This document shows positions 46,101 to 55,449 of a stretch of DNA of 64,000 nt, one piece after another. The first letter of the stretch is position 1. Each line of letters begins with the position of its first letter. Location: NCBI RefSeq assembly GCF_003382565.3, contig NZ_CP086253.1, forward strand, positions 2,170,001-2,234,000, in the 5' to 3' direction. The translations under genes and the position numbers were made by a program. Origin of the DNA: Pectobacterium aquaticum. Its GTDB lineage: Bacteria > Pseudomonadota > Gammaproteobacteria > Enterobacterales > Enterobacteriaceae. Under the pieces are notes generated by a model, which made no database searches, had not been told where the DNA came from, and saw only the letters and a list, made by a program, of their open reading frames with translations.

Positions 46101-46713
46101 GTACATGTGCATTTATGGCATGGACTCGCCGGGCGGCTATCAACTGGTGGGGCGCACGCTGCCTATCTGGAACAAATTCCTCAAAAACGATCAATTCATC
46201 GCGGGTGAACCGTGGCTGCTGCGCTTCTTCGATCAGGTGCGGTTTTATCCGGTCAGCGAAGCCGAACTGACGGCGCTGCGCGATGACTTCCGCGAAGGAC
46301 GCGCGGCGATCCGCATCGACGAAACCGAGTTTGATTTTGCTGAACACTCGCGTTTTCTGACGGAGCAGGCCGACGATATTGCCGCGTTCCGTAAGCGTCA
46401 GGCCACGGCGTTTGAAACGGAAGTGGCGCTGTGGCAGCAGGAAGATGACAGCACGCCGCAGGAAGTGGTTTCTGCCGCTCCTGTAGAGAACGACGAAGAC
46501 GCGTTTCAGGTCAGTGCGGATATGAACGGCAACATCTGGAAAGTGCTGGTGAACGTGGGGGATGTTATCGAAGCCGGACAACCGCTGATTATCGTCGAAG
46601 CCATGAAGATGGAGCTGACGATTAGCGCGCCGCAGTCTGGTCGGGTGAAACGCATCGGCTGCCAGCCGGGGCGACCGGTCAGCCCCGGTGATGCCTTGCT
46701 GTGGTTGGAATAG
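43099..46713 (+). CDS. uca: Urea carboxylase
   Basis: Biotin enzyme of about 1204 residues that makes allophanate from urea, bicarbonate and ATP. Domains in order: biotin carboxylase (1-450; MFKTVLIANRGEIACRAIRT, glycine loop GGGGIGLT), carboxyltransferase domains related to KipI/KipA (about 460-1080), and a C-terminal biotin carrier domain with EAMKMEL. The ATG follows AGGAGG and overlaps the atzF stop by eight bases. Some members of this family prefer guanidine; the linked urea transporter and the absence of carboxyguanidine deiminase genes favour urea here. Confidence 0.93.
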   Translation: MFKTVLIANRGEIACRAIRTLKRLGITSVAMYSDADKNAQHVKDADIAIPIGGEKASDSYLCIDKVLAAAQQTGAEAIWPGYGFLSESLPFAAACEKAGIAFVGPTAQQIGEFGLKHRARELAAAAGVPMTPGTPLLASLEDALAAAEDIGYPIMLKSTAGGGGIGLTRCADAVALRAAWESVRRLGEQFFSDAGVFIERCIDRARHVEVQIFGDGKGRVVALGERDCSLQRRNQKVVEETPAPHLPAATRAALLASAVKLGELVRYRSAGTVEYIYDAERDAFFFLEVNTRLQVEHPVTECVTGLDLVECMLRVAADEPLDWAQLMQAPHGAAIEVRIYAEDPLKNFQPSPGVLTEVAFPDDVRVDGWVSTGTEVSAYYDPMIAKLIVHAETRELALEKMQQALNATRLHGIATNLDYLRQIIATDAFRNGTVWTRMLDSFTPSASVIEVIQPGTWSSVQDYPGRLGYWDIGVPPSGPMDDFAFRLANRIVGNDEAAAGLEFTLQGPTLRFHHEAVIALTGADCPATLDGEMVPYWQPLTVKAGQTLTLGRAQSGCRTYLAVRNGIDVPQYLGSRSTFALGEFGGHAGRTLRVADMLAISQPDLPACTTPAPVSAPQAVDAALIPQYGNEWRIGVLYGPHGAPDFFTHAAIDEFFAAEWQVHYNSNRLGVRLVGPKPSWTRANGGEAGLHPSNVHDCEYAIGAVNFTGDFPVILTRDGPSLGGFVCPVTIAKAELWKVGQVKPGDRIRFHPISADEALALEKAQSDCVSTLGTAHAPAFDVPSLATTAFGSATVLATVPATATTPAAVYRQAGDNYVLIEYGDNVLDLALRLRIHLLMVAIRASETAGIEELSPGVRSLQVRYDSRIIRQRALLGVLLHLERQLGDVSQMKVPSRIVYLPMAFEDSATLGAVERYRETVRASAPWLPNNVDFIQRINGLPRRDDVRDIIFDASYLILGLGDVYLGAPCAVPIDPRHRLLSSKYNPARTFTAEGTVGIGGMYMCIYGMDSPGGYQLVGRTLPIWNKFLKNDQFIAGEPWLLRFFDQVRFYPVSEAELTALRDDFREGRAAIRIDETEFDFAEHSRFLTEQADDIAAFRKRQATAFETEVALWQQEDDSTPQEVVSAAPVENDEDAFQVSADMNGNIWKVLVNVGDVIEAGQPLIIVEAMKMELTISAPQSGRVKRIGCQPGRPVSPGDALLWLE

Positions 46714-46762
46714 AGACTGGAATAAAAGGACAAGCTGAATCAACGGCGAGGCGGAGAAAACG

Positions 46763-47536
46763 ATGCGAGCAGGCACACAAAAGAGCAGCAAAGATCGCCC
46801 GGAAGCGCTAGCGGAGCGAGTGTATCAAACGCTGAAAAACGACATTTTCGACTTTCGTCTGATGCCGGGCGACCGCTTTAGTGAAAATGAAATTGCCGAA
46901 CGGATGTCGGTCAGCCGTACGCCAGTGCGTCAGGCGCTGTTCTGGCTGGAGCGAGAAGGCTATGTCGAAGTTTATTTCCGCAGCGGCTGGCAGGTTCGTC
47001 CGTTTGATTTCGAATATTTCGAGGAACTGTATGACTTTCGCATCGTGCTGGAGCGCGAAGCCATTCGGCGGCTGTGTGGGATGCCGCCGGGGCGCTGCGC
47101 TGAGCTATTGGCGGACCTAAAACGCTTCTGGATTGAAGAACCGCGTCTGGACGATGGCAAGATCGTCTCCCGCTACGACGAAGGGTTTCACCGTGGGCTG
47201 GTGATGGCGGCAGGCAACAGCGAAATGGCGCGGGTTCACGGCGAACTGACGGAGAAAATCCGCATTATTCGCCGTCTCGATTTCACCCGCGAAGATCGTA
47301 TTGACGCGACCTATAAAGAACATGCCCGCATTTTGCTGGCGATATTGCAACAGCACACTGAGGAGGCGCAGCGCATTCTGACCGACCACATCGCCGTCAG
47401 TAAGGCCGAAGTCAGAAAGATCACCTTACATATGCTACAGCAGGCGCGGCCTCAATCTGTTTCAACCGCATCTGTTTCACCTGACGCATCACACGATTCC
47501 ATTCTCACTCAACACGACTTAAGGGCTAATAAATGA
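46763..47536 (+). CDS. GntR-family regulator in the urea operon, FCD subfamily
   Basis: Regulator of 257 residues with a winged helix (about 15-80; RFSENEIAERMSVSRTPVRQ) and an FCD ligand domain (about 90-225). The C-terminal 35 residues are serine-rich and probably disordered. It lies between urea carboxylase and urtA within one operon, and its stop overlaps the urtA ATG. It probably gives substrate-dependent control on top of nitrogen control. The ligand is unknown; urea or allophanate are the obvious candidates (inference). Confidence 0.88.
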   Translation: MRAGTQKSSKDRPEALAERVYQTLKNDIFDFRLMPGDRFSENEIAERMSVSRTPVRQALFWLEREGYVEVYFRSGWQVRPFDFEYFEELYDFRIVLEREAIRRLCGMPPGRCAELLADLKRFWIEEPRLDDGKIVSRYDEGFHRGLVMAAGNSEMARVHGELTEKIRIIRRLDFTREDRIDATYKEHARILLAILQQHTEEAQRILTDHIAVSKAEVRKITLHMLQQARPQSVSTASVSPDASHDSILTQHDLRANK

Positions 47537-48801
47537 AAAGACGTTCATTGCTAAAAGTTTTTGCGCTTTCTGCGACAGTGGTTGGTATGGGGTTGACCTG
47601 GAGTGTGCAGGCGGCGGACACCATCAAAGTCGGCATTATGCATTCGCTGTCCGGCACGATGGCGATTTCGGAAACGCCGCTGAAGGATGTGGCGCTGATG
47701 ACCATTGATGAAATCAACGCCAAAGGCGGCGTGTTGGGTAAAAAACTGGAACCGGTGGTGGTCGATCCGGCCTCGAACTGGCCGCTATTTGCCGAGAAGG
47801 CGCGTCAACTGCTGACGCAGGACAAAGCGGCGGTGGTGTTCGGCTGCTGGACATCGGTATCGCGTAAATCGGTTCTGCCGGTGTTTGAAGAGTTAAACGG
47901 GCTGCTGTTCTATCCGGTGCAGTATGAAGGCGAAGAGATGTCGCCGAACGTGTTCTACACCGGCGCGGCACCGAATCAGCAGGCGATCCCAGCCGTGGAA
48001 TATCTGATAAGCGAAGACGGTGGGGCGGCGAAGCGTTTCTTCCTGTTGGGTACTGACTATGTGTATCCGCGTACCACCAACAAGATCCTGCGCGCGTTCC
48101 TGCATTCGAAAGGCGTGCAGGACAAAGATATCGAGGAAGTCTATACGCCGTTTGGCCACAGTGATTATCAGACCATCGTTTCCAACATCAAGAAGTTCTC
48201 GACGGGCGGCAAGACGGCGGTGGTTTCCACCATCAACGGCGATTCCAACGTACCGTTCTATAAAGAGCTGGCGAATCAGGGAATCAAAGCGACCGACGTG
48301 CCGGTTGTCGCGTTCTCTGTCGGTGAAGAGGAACTGCGCGGGATCGACACCAAACCGCTGGTCGGCCATTTAGCCGCGTGGAACTACTTTGAGTCGGTCG
48401 ATAACCCCACCAATACCGACTTCGTGGAAGCCTACAAAGCCTATGCCAAAGCGAAAAACCTGCCGAACGCGGGCACGGTGGTGACCAACGATCCGATGGA
48501 AGCAACCTATGTCGGCATTCATATGTGGGCGCAGGCGGTAGAGAAAGCGGGTACTACGGACGTGGATAAAGTGCGCGCCGCGATGGCCGGCCAGACCTTT
48601 GCCGCACCGGATGGCTTTACGCTGACGATGGACAAGACCAACCACCACCTGCACAAGCCGGTGATGATTGGCGAAATTGAGGAAAACGGTCAGTTCAACG
48701 TGGTCTGGCAAACCGATAAGCCGGTTCGTGCCCAGCCGTGGAGCCCGTACATCGCCGGTAACGATAAGAAGCCCGATCATCCAATAAAAGCAGCACAGTA
48801 A
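47533..48801 (+). CDS. urtA: Urea ABC transporter binding protein UrtA
   Basis: Exported type I binding protein of 422 residues. Signal peptide to about residue 27 (VVGMGLTWSVQAAD), then the UrtA-typical IKVGIMHSLSGTMAISETPL, VVFGCWTSVSRKSVLPV and NGLLFYPVQYEGEE. It binds urea or short amides in the periplasm and delivers it to UrtBC. Overlap with the regulator stop (ATGA) shows tight coupling. Confidence 0.94.
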   Translation: MKRRSLLKVFALSATVVGMGLTWSVQAADTIKVGIMHSLSGTMAISETPLKDVALMTIDEINAKGGVLGKKLEPVVVDPASNWPLFAEKARQLLTQDKAAVVFGCWTSVSRKSVLPVFEELNGLLFYPVQYEGEEMSPNVFYTGAAPNQQAIPAVEYLISEDGGAAKRFFLLGTDYVYPRTTNKILRAFLHSKGVQDKDIEEVYTPFGHSDYQTIVSNIKKFSTGGKTAVVSTINGDSNVPFYKELANQGIKATDVPVVAFSVGEEELRGIDTKPLVGHLAAWNYFESVDNPTNTDFVEAYKAYAKAKNLPNAGTVVTNDPMEATYVGIHMWAQAVEKAGTTDVDKVRAAMAGQTFAAPDGFTLTMDKTNHHLHKPVMIGEIEENGQFNVVWQTDKPVRAQPWSPYIAGNDKKPDHPIKAAQ

Positions 48802-48872
48802 ACGTCGTCTCTACACGCCCCGTCCAGCATATCGGACGGGGATACTCCCTCTCTTATATGGCGGACATTGCG

Positions 48873-50447
48873 ATGATGAGTCATCGATTATCTACGTTTG
48901 TGCTGTCGCTGTGTCTGATGTTTCCGCTGCTGGTACAGGCCGGGCCTGCGACCGATTTCGCCGCCGCCAGCCGCACGCAGCAGGCTGAACTGCTGCAACA
49001 ATGGGCCGCCGCGCCAGAACCTGCACGCTTACCGCTGTTACAGGCATTGCGCGACGAGTCGGTTGTGCTTGATCGGAACCAGCAGCCGTTTAGGGATGTG
49101 CAGGGCACATTAACGCCGCTGGACGGGAACGCGGAACCGGTTGGTGCGACCAAAAAACTGTTTATGAATAACCGCCTGCGCGGTCTGGTTGCCACCGCGC
49201 TGGCCGCGCATCAGCTCGTCAGCGATGATGCCGCAACGCGCCTGAATGCGGTACGGCAACTACAGAGCGACAGCAGTACGGAACAGTTGCCGTTGTTGGT
49301 ACAACGCCTCAACGTAGAGAAAGATGCGCAGGTACATGAGGCGCTGAATATCGCTATTGCGACCCGGCAATTGAGCGATCCCAACCCGCTGGTGCGCCTT
49401 GAGGCGGTCAAACGCTTAGGGCAGACCGGCGACCCGCAAATGCAGGCGCGCTTACAGCCGTTAACGCAGGTACAGAACGAACCGGATACCGGCGTGCGTG
49501 CGGCGGCGAAGGAAAGTTTGGATCAGATTAAGCATAGTTTGATTGTCGGCGATCTGCTGGGGCAGGCGTTTACCGGACTGTCGCTCGGCTCTATCCTGCT
49601 GCTGGCGGCGCTGGGGTTGGCGATCACCTATGGGCTACTGGGCGTGATCAACATGGCGCACGGCGAAATGCTGATGCTGGGCGCGTACGCAACCTGGCTG
49701 GTGCAGTCGCTGTGCCAGCAGTTTGCGCCGAGCTGGCTGGCGTATTATCCGCTGCTGGCGCTGCCTGTGGCCTTCTTTATCACCGCTGGCGTCGGTATGG
49801 TGCTGGAACGCACGGTGATTCGTCATCTTTACGGCCGACCGCTGGAAACGCTGCTGGCGACCTGGGGTATCAGCCTGATGCTGATCCAACTGGTGCGGAT
49901 GCTGTTCGGTACCCAAAATCTGGAAGTCGCCAATCCCGCATGGTTATCCGGCGGGCTGCGCCTGCTGCCAAATCTGGTGCTGCCGTATAACCGCATCGCG
50001 GTGATTGTGTTCGTTCTCGGCGTGCTGCTGCTCACCTGGCTACTCCTCAATAAAACTCGCCTTGGCATGAATGTGCGGGCAGTGACGCAAAACCGGGCGA
50101 TGGCGGACTGCTGCGGCGTGCCGACCGGCCGCGTTGATATGCTGGCCTTCGGGCTGGGCTCCGGCATCGCTGGCTTGGGCGGTGTAGCGCTGTCGCAACT
50201 GGGGAACGTCGGGCCGGAGCTGGGACAGGGCTACATCATCGATTCATTCCTTGTTGTCGTGCTGGGGGGCGTCGGGCAACTGGCGGGGACGGTGGTCGCC
50301 GCCTTCAGCCTTGGCATTCTCAACAAAGTGCTCGAACCGCAGATTGGCGCGGTGCTGGGCAAAATCGTCATTCTGGTACTGATCGTACTGTTTATTCAGA
50401 AACGGCCACAGGGGCTGTTTGCATTCAAAGGACGGGTGATTGACTGA
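48873..50447 (+). CDS. urtB: Urea ABC transporter permease UrtB
   Basis: Membrane subunit of about 524 residues of the LivH type. It has a signal-like N-terminus (LSTFVLSLCLMFPLLVQAGP), then a periplasmic helical region of about 200 residues with HEAT-like repeats, a feature special to UrtB, then eight to nine helices (GLLGVINMAHGEMLMLGAY). The start is uncertain: an in-frame ATG fifteen bases upstream exists, but GGCGGA precedes the one chosen. The urtC start overlaps its stop. Confidence 0.92.
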   Translation: MMSHRLSTFVLSLCLMFPLLVQAGPATDFAAASRTQQAELLQQWAAAPEPARLPLLQALRDESVVLDRNQQPFRDVQGTLTPLDGNAEPVGATKKLFMNNRLRGLVATALAAHQLVSDDAATRLNAVRQLQSDSSTEQLPLLVQRLNVEKDAQVHEALNIAIATRQLSDPNPLVRLEAVKRLGQTGDPQMQARLQPLTQVQNEPDTGVRAAAKESLDQIKHSLIVGDLLGQAFTGLSLGSILLLAALGLAITYGLLGVINMAHGEMLMLGAYATWLVQSLCQQFAPSWLAYYPLLALPVAFFITAGVGMVLERTVIRHLYGRPLETLLATWGISLMLIQLVRMLFGTQNLEVANPAWLSGGLRLLPNLVLPYNRIAVIVFVLGVLLLTWLLLNKTRLGMNVRAVTQNRAMADCCGVPTGRVDMLAFGLGSGIAGLGGVALSQLGNVGPELGQGYIIDSFLVVVLGGVGQLAGTVVAAFSLGILNKVLEPQIGAVLGKIVILVLIVLFIQKRPQGLFAFKGRVID

Positions 50448-51534
50448 TGACGCAATCTATTACGCAACCCATGACGATAACCCTGACGCAGCGTGCACCG
50501 CGGCTCATGCTTGTCCTGGGTTCGATCGCTTTTCTGGCCTTGCTGATCCTGCCGTTTCTCGCGCTGTTGCCCGCAGAGCATCCGCTGGCGATCTCCACTT
50601 ATACGCTGACGCTGATCGGCAAAATCCTGTGCTATGCGATTGTCGCCGTTGCGTTGGATCTGGTGTGGGGCTATGCCGGGCTGCTGTCGCTCGGTCACGG
50701 CCTGTTTTTCGCGCTGGGCGGCTACGCGATGGGTATGTACCTGATGCGGCAGGCTGCTGGCGAGGGAATGCCCGCGTTTATGTCATTTCTGTCGTGGACG
50801 GAACTGCCGTGGTTCTGGGCGGGAACCCAGTATTTCGCCTGGGCATTGTGCCTGATCGTGCTGGTGCCGGGCGTGCTGGCGTTTGTGTTCGGCTGGTTTG
50901 CGTTCCGCTCCAAAATCAAAGGCGTGTATTTCTCGATCATGACGCAGGCGCTGACCTACGCCGGGATGCTGCTGTTCTTCCGTAACGAAACCGGCTTTGG
51001 CGGCAATAACGGGTTTACCGGTTTTACGACGCTGCTGGGTTTCCCTATTACGGCCACCGGTACGCGTATTGGACTGTTTGTCGCTACCGTGCTGTTGTTG
51101 ATCGCCAGCCTGCTCGTGGGATTTGCGCTGGCGCGCAGTAAATTTGGTCGCGTGCTGACGGCGGTACGCGATGCAGAAAATCGTCTGATGTTCTGCGGTT
51201 ACGACCCGAAAGGCTTCAAGCTGTTTGTCTGGACACTTTCCGCCGTGCTGTGCGGGCTGGCGGGGCGCTGTATGTGCCGCAGGTCGGCATCATCAATCCG
51301 AGCGAAATGTCGCCGACCAACTCCATCGAAGCCGCCATTTGGGTGGCGCTGGGCGGGCGCGGGACACTGGTCGGGCCGCTGCTCGGCGCAGGGATCGTCA
51401 ACGGGGCGAAAAGCTGGTTTACCGTGGCCTTTCCCGAATACTGGCTGTTCTTTTTGGGGCTGATGTTTATTCTCGTCACGCTGTTTTTGCCGCGTGGCGT
51501 GATTGGATTACTGACGAGGAAGAAACATGACTGA
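50447..51534 (+). pseudogene. urtC: Urea ABC transporter permease UrtC, frameshifted
   Basis: LivM-type permease. The first 270 residues read normally (GYAGLLSLGHGLFFALGGYA, YFSIMTQALTYAGMLLFFRN) up to SAVLCGLAG; the expected continuation ALYVPQVGIINPSEMSPTNS is then found one base out of frame and runs on to the true stop. The break is in the run GGCGGGGCGC near base 51260; adding one G restores an uninterrupted protein of about 362 residues. Without correction the product loses the last membrane helices and gains 67 unrelated residues. It is either a sequencing error in a G-run or a real loss of the urea importer. Confidence 0.9.
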
Positions 51535-52384
51535 GTCTTTATCTGTGCCACCGGTTCCAACGCCTGCACAAACCGTCGCGACTCAGCCCGTATTGATGGA
51601 GCCAAAGTTCGCGCAGCCGCATCCGTCGGATCGCCATCGGCATCAGACCGATCCGGTGCTGCAACTCGACAAGATTAACGTGAGCTTTGACGGTTTCCGC
51701 GCGCTCACCGATCTCTCGTTGCAGATTGGCGTGGGGGAACTGCGCTGCATCATCGGCCCAAACGGCGCGGGGAAAACCACGCTGATGGATGTCATCACCG
51801 GTAAAACGCGACCGGATAGCGGCAAAGCGTTTTACGATCAGTATACCGACCTGACGACGCTGTCGCCGGTAGATATCGCCCGCGCGGGAATTGGCCGGAA
51901 ATTCCAGAAGCCAACGGTGTTTGAAGCGCTGACGGTGTTTGAAAACCTCGACATCGCGCTGAAAACTGACAAATCAGTGTGGGCAAGCCTGCGTGCCAGA
52001 CTGAACAGCGAGCAGCGTGACCGGATTGACGACACGTTGGCGCTGCTGCGGCTCGGCCACGAACGGCAACGGCCCGCAGGGCTGTTATCACACGGGCAAA
52101 AGCAGTTTCTGGAAATCGGCATGTTACTGGTACAGGAGCCGCATCTGCTGCTGCTCGATGAACCCGCCGCCGGGATGACGGACGCCGAAACGGCCTATAC
52201 CGCCGAGCTGTTCCGCAGTCTGGCTGGCAAACACTCGCTGATGGTCGTGGAGCACGACATGGGCTTTGTCGAGAGCATCGCCGACCGTGTCACCGTGCTG
52301 CATCAGGGGCAGGTGCTGGCGGAAGGATCGCTGCGCGAGGTACAGGCGAATGAACAGGTGATTGACGTTTATCTGGGGCGCTAA
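51527..52384 (+). CDS. urtD: Urea ABC transporter ATPase UrtD
   Basis: ATPase of the LivG type, 285 residues. An unusual N-terminal extension of about 40 polar residues precedes the nucleotide-binding domain. It has Walker A GPNGAGKTT near residue 80, signature LLSHGQKQFLEIG and Walker B LLLLDEPAAGMT, followed by VVEHDMGFVES. The start overlaps the urtC stop by eight bases. Confidence 0.94.
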   Translation: MTESLSVPPVPTPAQTVATQPVLMEPKFAQPHPSDRHRHQTDPVLQLDKINVSFDGFRALTDLSLQIGVGELRCIIGPNGAGKTTLMDVITGKTRPDSGKAFYDQYTDLTTLSPVDIARAGIGRKFQKPTVFEALTVFENLDIALKTDKSVWASLRARLNSEQRDRIDDTLALLRLGHERQRPAGLLSHGQKQFLEIGMLLVQEPHLLLLDEPAAGMTDAETAYTAELFRSLAGKHSLMVVEHDMGFVESIADRVTVLHQGQVLAEGSLREVQANEQVIDVYLGR

Positions 52385-52385
52385 C

Positions 52386-53084
52386 ATGTTAGAGATTGCT
52401 GAACTGAATCAATATTACGGCGGCAGCCACATCTTGCGCGGCCTGTCATTTGAGGTGAAACCCGGCGAGATTACCTGTCTGCTAGGGCGCAACGGCGTCG
52501 GGAAAACTACGCTGCTGAAATGCCTGATGGGGCTGATTCCCGCGAAGTCCGGCACGATTCGCTGGCAGGGTGAAGCGATTAACTCGCGCAAACCCTATCA
52601 GCGCGTGCAGTCTGGCATTGCCTACGTGCCACAGGGGCGGGAGATTTTTCCTCGGTTGACGGTGGAAGAAAACCTGTTGATGGGACTATCGCGCTTTCCG
52701 GGCAAACAGGCGCGGCAGGTGCCGGATGAGATCTACCAGCTTTTCCCCGTGCTGGATGAGATGAAACAGCGGCGCGGCGGCGATTTGTCCGGCGGGCAAC
52801 AGCAGCAATTGGCGATTGGTCGTGCGCTGGCCTGTAAACCACAGTTGCTGATTCTGGATGAGCCAACCGAAGGCATACAGCCGTCGGTGATTAAAGAGAT
52901 CGGGGCAGTGATTCGCCAACTGGCACAGCGTGGCGATATGGCAATTCTGCTGGTCGAGCAATTTTACGACTTCGCCGCCGAGCTGGCCGACAGCTATCTG
53001 GTGATGTCACGCGGGGAAATCATCCAGCGCGGACGGGGTGAAACGATGGAACAGGACGGCGTGCGGGGGCTGGTGGCGATTTGA
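52386..53084 (+). CDS. urtE: Urea ABC transporter ATPase UrtE
   Basis: Second ATPase, LivF type, 232 residues. It begins MLEIAELNQYYGGSHILRGL; Walker A is GRNGVGKTT, signature LSGGQQQQLAIGRALA and Walker B LLILDEPTEGIQPS. The ATG lies one base beyond the urtD stop; an upstream in-frame start within urtD is not favoured. It is the last gene of the twelve-kilobase urea operon, and no strong terminator is seen directly after it. Confidence 0.94.
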   Translation: MLEIAELNQYYGGSHILRGLSFEVKPGEITCLLGRNGVGKTTLLKCLMGLIPAKSGTIRWQGEAINSRKPYQRVQSGIAYVPQGREIFPRLTVEENLLMGLSRFPGKQARQVPDEIYQLFPVLDEMKQRRGGDLSGGQQQQLAIGRALACKPQLLILDEPTEGIQPSVIKEIGAVIRQLAQRGDMAILLVEQFYDFAAELADSYLVMSRGEIIQRGRGETMEQDGVRGLVAI

Positions 53085-53162
53085 ATGTGATTACTTTAAC
53101 CCTACGCCGCCAGGACAAAAGTTTCGGGCCGCTCAAGCTAGCTGTGTAATATATAGCTTTAA

Positions 53163-53186
53163 GAAGATAGTTCATTGTCTATCTTC
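53163..53186. other. Hairpin before the membrane-anchored unknown gene
   Basis: GAAGATAG and CTATCTTC form a perfect eight-base stem with an eight-base loop, about 20 bases before the next start codon. It could be the 3' end of the urea operon or a leader structure of the following gene; there is no T-run. Confidence 0.4.
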
Positions 53187-53207
53187 AGCTAAAAAGGAAA
53201 CTTAAGG

Positions 53208-53657
53208 ATGAGTACATGGCTGAAAATTTTTGCCGTGCTTGGCATCACTGTTATTGCTGTTGCGGTCGGTTCTCTATGGCCCTACATCAAAATGAATTTT
53301 GCTGGAAGTGCACATTATACAGAGCAGGACAAAAGGGAATATGCGTTCTATACCCCCGATTTTCTAAAAACAATGCCACGTATTACCGATCGCTATGACT
53401 TCAATTTTTCAAACGTAACCGGCCCGGAAGCTAAAGTCTGGACGATGAACTTCTATGGTACTGAAGATACCAGCAAGGTTCATACTTATCTGACATCGAT
53501 GGGTTATGAGAAGCAGGAGCGTTGCGATGTTGAGGCGGAATGCTGGCGAGCGGCGGGCACTAAGGACGTCGTGACGGTTGCGACGTTTGATACGGATAAC
53601 AGCGTGATGGTTCAGGTTTACAGCAGTCCGTCTACTGCGCCACTACCGCCGGAATAA
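53208..53657 (+). CDS. Membrane-anchored protein of unknown function
   Basis: Protein of 149 residues with one N-terminal membrane helix (KIFAVLGITVIAVAVGSLW) and a periplasmic domain of about 115 residues. The domain contains two cysteines close together (ERCDVEAECW) that could form a disulfide, and a beta-rich end (DVVTVATFDTDNSVMVQVY). The ribosome site is AAGGAAACTTAAGG. It lies alone between the urea and arsenic operons and its family is not recognised. Confidence 0.75.
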   Translation: MSTWLKIFAVLGITVIAVAVGSLWPYIKMNFAGSAHYTEQDKREYAFYTPDFLKTMPRITDRYDFNFSNVTGPEAKVWTMNFYGTEDTSKVHTYLTSMGYEKQERCDVEAECWRAAGTKDVVTVATFDTDNSVMVQVYSSPSTAPLPPE

Positions 53658-53730
53658 CCGTGTAACGACGCAAATCATAGTGTCATTTCTGCTTTGCCTT
53701 ACTGTATTTTCCATTGGGTGATTTCAAAGT

Positions 53731-53757
53731 TAACATATATGAATTATCATATGTGTA
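53731..53757. promoter_or_regulatory. Probable ArsR operator
   Basis: CATATATGAATTATCATATG has inverted CATAT/ATATG ends and lies 25-50 bases before the arsR start. The ATCATATG core also occurs in the E. coli arsR operator, so this is the likely repressor site of the operon. Confidence 0.55.
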
Positions 53758-53780
53758 CCTTGAGTGCGTTGGGACCAAAA

Positions 53781-54101
53781 ATGTTACAGCCCGTCCAACT
53801 TTTCAAAATCCTTTCCGATGATACTCGGCTATCCATCATCTTGCTGCTTAGAGAAGCGGGAGAATTGTGCGTCTGTGATATCTGTACTGCGACTACGGAA
53901 TCTCAGCCTAAAATTTCCCGCCATATGGCGATATTACGTGAGTCAGGTTTGGTTCTAGACCGCCGTGAAGGAAAATGGATTCATTATCGATTGTCTCCAC
54001 ACATGCCTGCTTGGGCTGCAGAAACGATTCATACCGCATGGCAATGCCTGCGTGATGACGTGCGTCGGTGTCTGGCTAAATCTGCTTCTTCTTCATGCTG
54101 A
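53781..54101 (+). CDS. arsR: Arsenical resistance repressor ArsR
   Basis: Winged-helix repressor of about 106 residues. From the chosen ATG it reads [20 protein letters not shown], aligning with E. coli ArsR at its start. The arsenite-binding cysteines are in [17 protein letters not shown], followed by the recognition helix ([20 protein letters not shown]). Upstream in-frame ATGs would add 10-29 residues with no counterpart in E. coli. It releases the arsRBC promoter when arsenite binds. Confidence 0.92.
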   Translation: MLQPVQLFKILSDDTRLSIILLLREAGELCVCDICTATTESQPKISRHMAILRESGLVLDRREGKWIHYRLSPHMPAWAAETIHTAWQCLRDDVRRCLAKSASSSC

Positions 54102-54147
54102 AATAGGAAGGGGTATATTCTTTTTTCCATATATGATGAGGTTTGAA

Positions 54148-55437
54148 ATGTTATTGGCAGGAATCATATTTTTACTGACCTTGATCTTGGTGATTTGGCA
54201 ACCCAGAGGTCTCAGTATCGGATGGAGTGCCAGCATCGGGGCCGTATTCGCGCTGTTCTGCGGGGTTATTCACCTCAGCGATATTCCGGTTGTTTGGAAT
54301 ATTGTCTGGAACGCGACGGCGACGTTTATTGCGGTGATTATCATCAGCCTGCTGCTTGATGAGTCGGGATTTTTTGAATGGGCGGCACTGCACGTATCGC
54401 GATGGGGAAACGGGCGCGGGCGTCTGCTGTTTACCTGGATTGTCTTACTGGGCGCTGCCGTTTCTGCGTTGTTTGCCAACGACGGCGCCGCGCTGATCCT
54501 CACGCCGATTGTGATTGCGATGCTGTTGGCTTTGGGCTTCAGTAAAGGTACGACGTTGGCGTTTGTTATGGCTGCCGGATTTATTGCTGATACGGCTAGC
54601 CTGCCGCTGATTGTTTCTAATCTGGTTAACATTGTGTCTGCCGATTTTTTCAACCTTGGGTTTGCTGAATATGCATCGGTTATGGTTCCCGTCGATATTG
54701 CAGCGATTATCGCGACGTTGATTATGTTACACCTGTTTTTTCGCAAGGATATCCCTGCAACCTACGACGTATCTCGGTTAAAAGTACCGGCAAGTGCCAT
54801 TAAGGATCTGGCAACGTTCAGAGCGGGTTGGATTGTTTTGGTGCTTCTGCTTACCGGATTTTTCGTCCTCGAACCTTTGGGGATTCCCGTCAGTGCTATT
54901 GCGGCCGTGGGCGCAACTATTCTGCTCGCAGTGGCAAAAAAAGGTCATGCCATCAATACGGGTAAGGTACTGCGTGGTGCGCCATGGCAGATCGTAATTT
55001 TCTCACTCGGTATGTATTTAGTGGTCTATGGCCTGCGCAACGCGGGGTTAACGGAATATCTTTCCAGTATTCTGAATCTGTTTGCGGAGAAAGGACTGTG
55101 GACTGCCACACTTGGCACTGGCTTTATGGCCGCGCTGCTTTCCTCAATCATGAACAATATGCCCACCGTGTTGATTGGTGCCTTATCTATCGACGGCAGC
55201 ACCGCATCTGGTGTTGTTAAAGACGCAATGATTTATGCCAACGTCATTGGTTGCGATTTAGGACCCAAAATTACGCCTATTGGCAGCCTGGCGACACTGC
55301 TTTGGTTACATGTGTTATCACAGAAAAACATGACGATCGGTTGGGGATACTATTTCCGTATCGGAATTGTCATGACACTGCCTGTGCTGCTTGTCACGCT
55401 GGTTGCGCTGGCGCTGCGGCTATCCATCACGTTGTAA
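54148..55437 (+). CDS. arsB: Arsenite efflux pump ArsB
   Basis: Inner-membrane arsenite/antimonite exporter of 429 residues, the same length as E. coli ArsB and very similar throughout ([40 protein letters not shown]). About twelve helices. The ATG giving [12 protein letters not shown] is preceded by GAGG; the longer open frame upstream overlaps arsR and is not coding. It is the second gene of arsRBC, and with no arsA it works as a secondary pump. Confidence 0.94.
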   Translation: MLLAGIIFLLTLILVIWQPRGLSIGWSASIGAVFALFCGVIHLSDIPVVWNIVWNATATFIAVIIISLLLDESGFFEWAALHVSRWGNGRGRLLFTWIVLLGAAVSALFANDGAALILTPIVIAMLLALGFSKGTTLAFVMAAGFIADTASLPLIVSNLVNIVSADFFNLGFAEYASVMVPVDIAAIIATLIMLHLFFRKDIPATYDVSRLKVPASAIKDLATFRAGWIVLVLLLTGFFVLEPLGIPVSAIAAVGATILLAVAKKGHAINTGKVLRGAPWQIVIFSLGMYLVVYGLRNAGLTEYLSSILNLFAEKGLWTATLGTGFMAALLSSIMNNMPTVLIGALSIDGSTASGVVKDAMIYANVIGCDLGPKITPIGSLATLLWLHVLSQKNMTIGWGYYFRIGIVMTLPVLLVTLVALALRLSITL

Positions 55438-55449
55438 TGAGATATTGAT

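Noticed and set aside
53965..54147. N-terminal extension of arsB
   Set aside because: Overlaps arsR in another frame; the internal ATG at 54148 gives exactly the E. coli length and start with a GAGG ribosome site.
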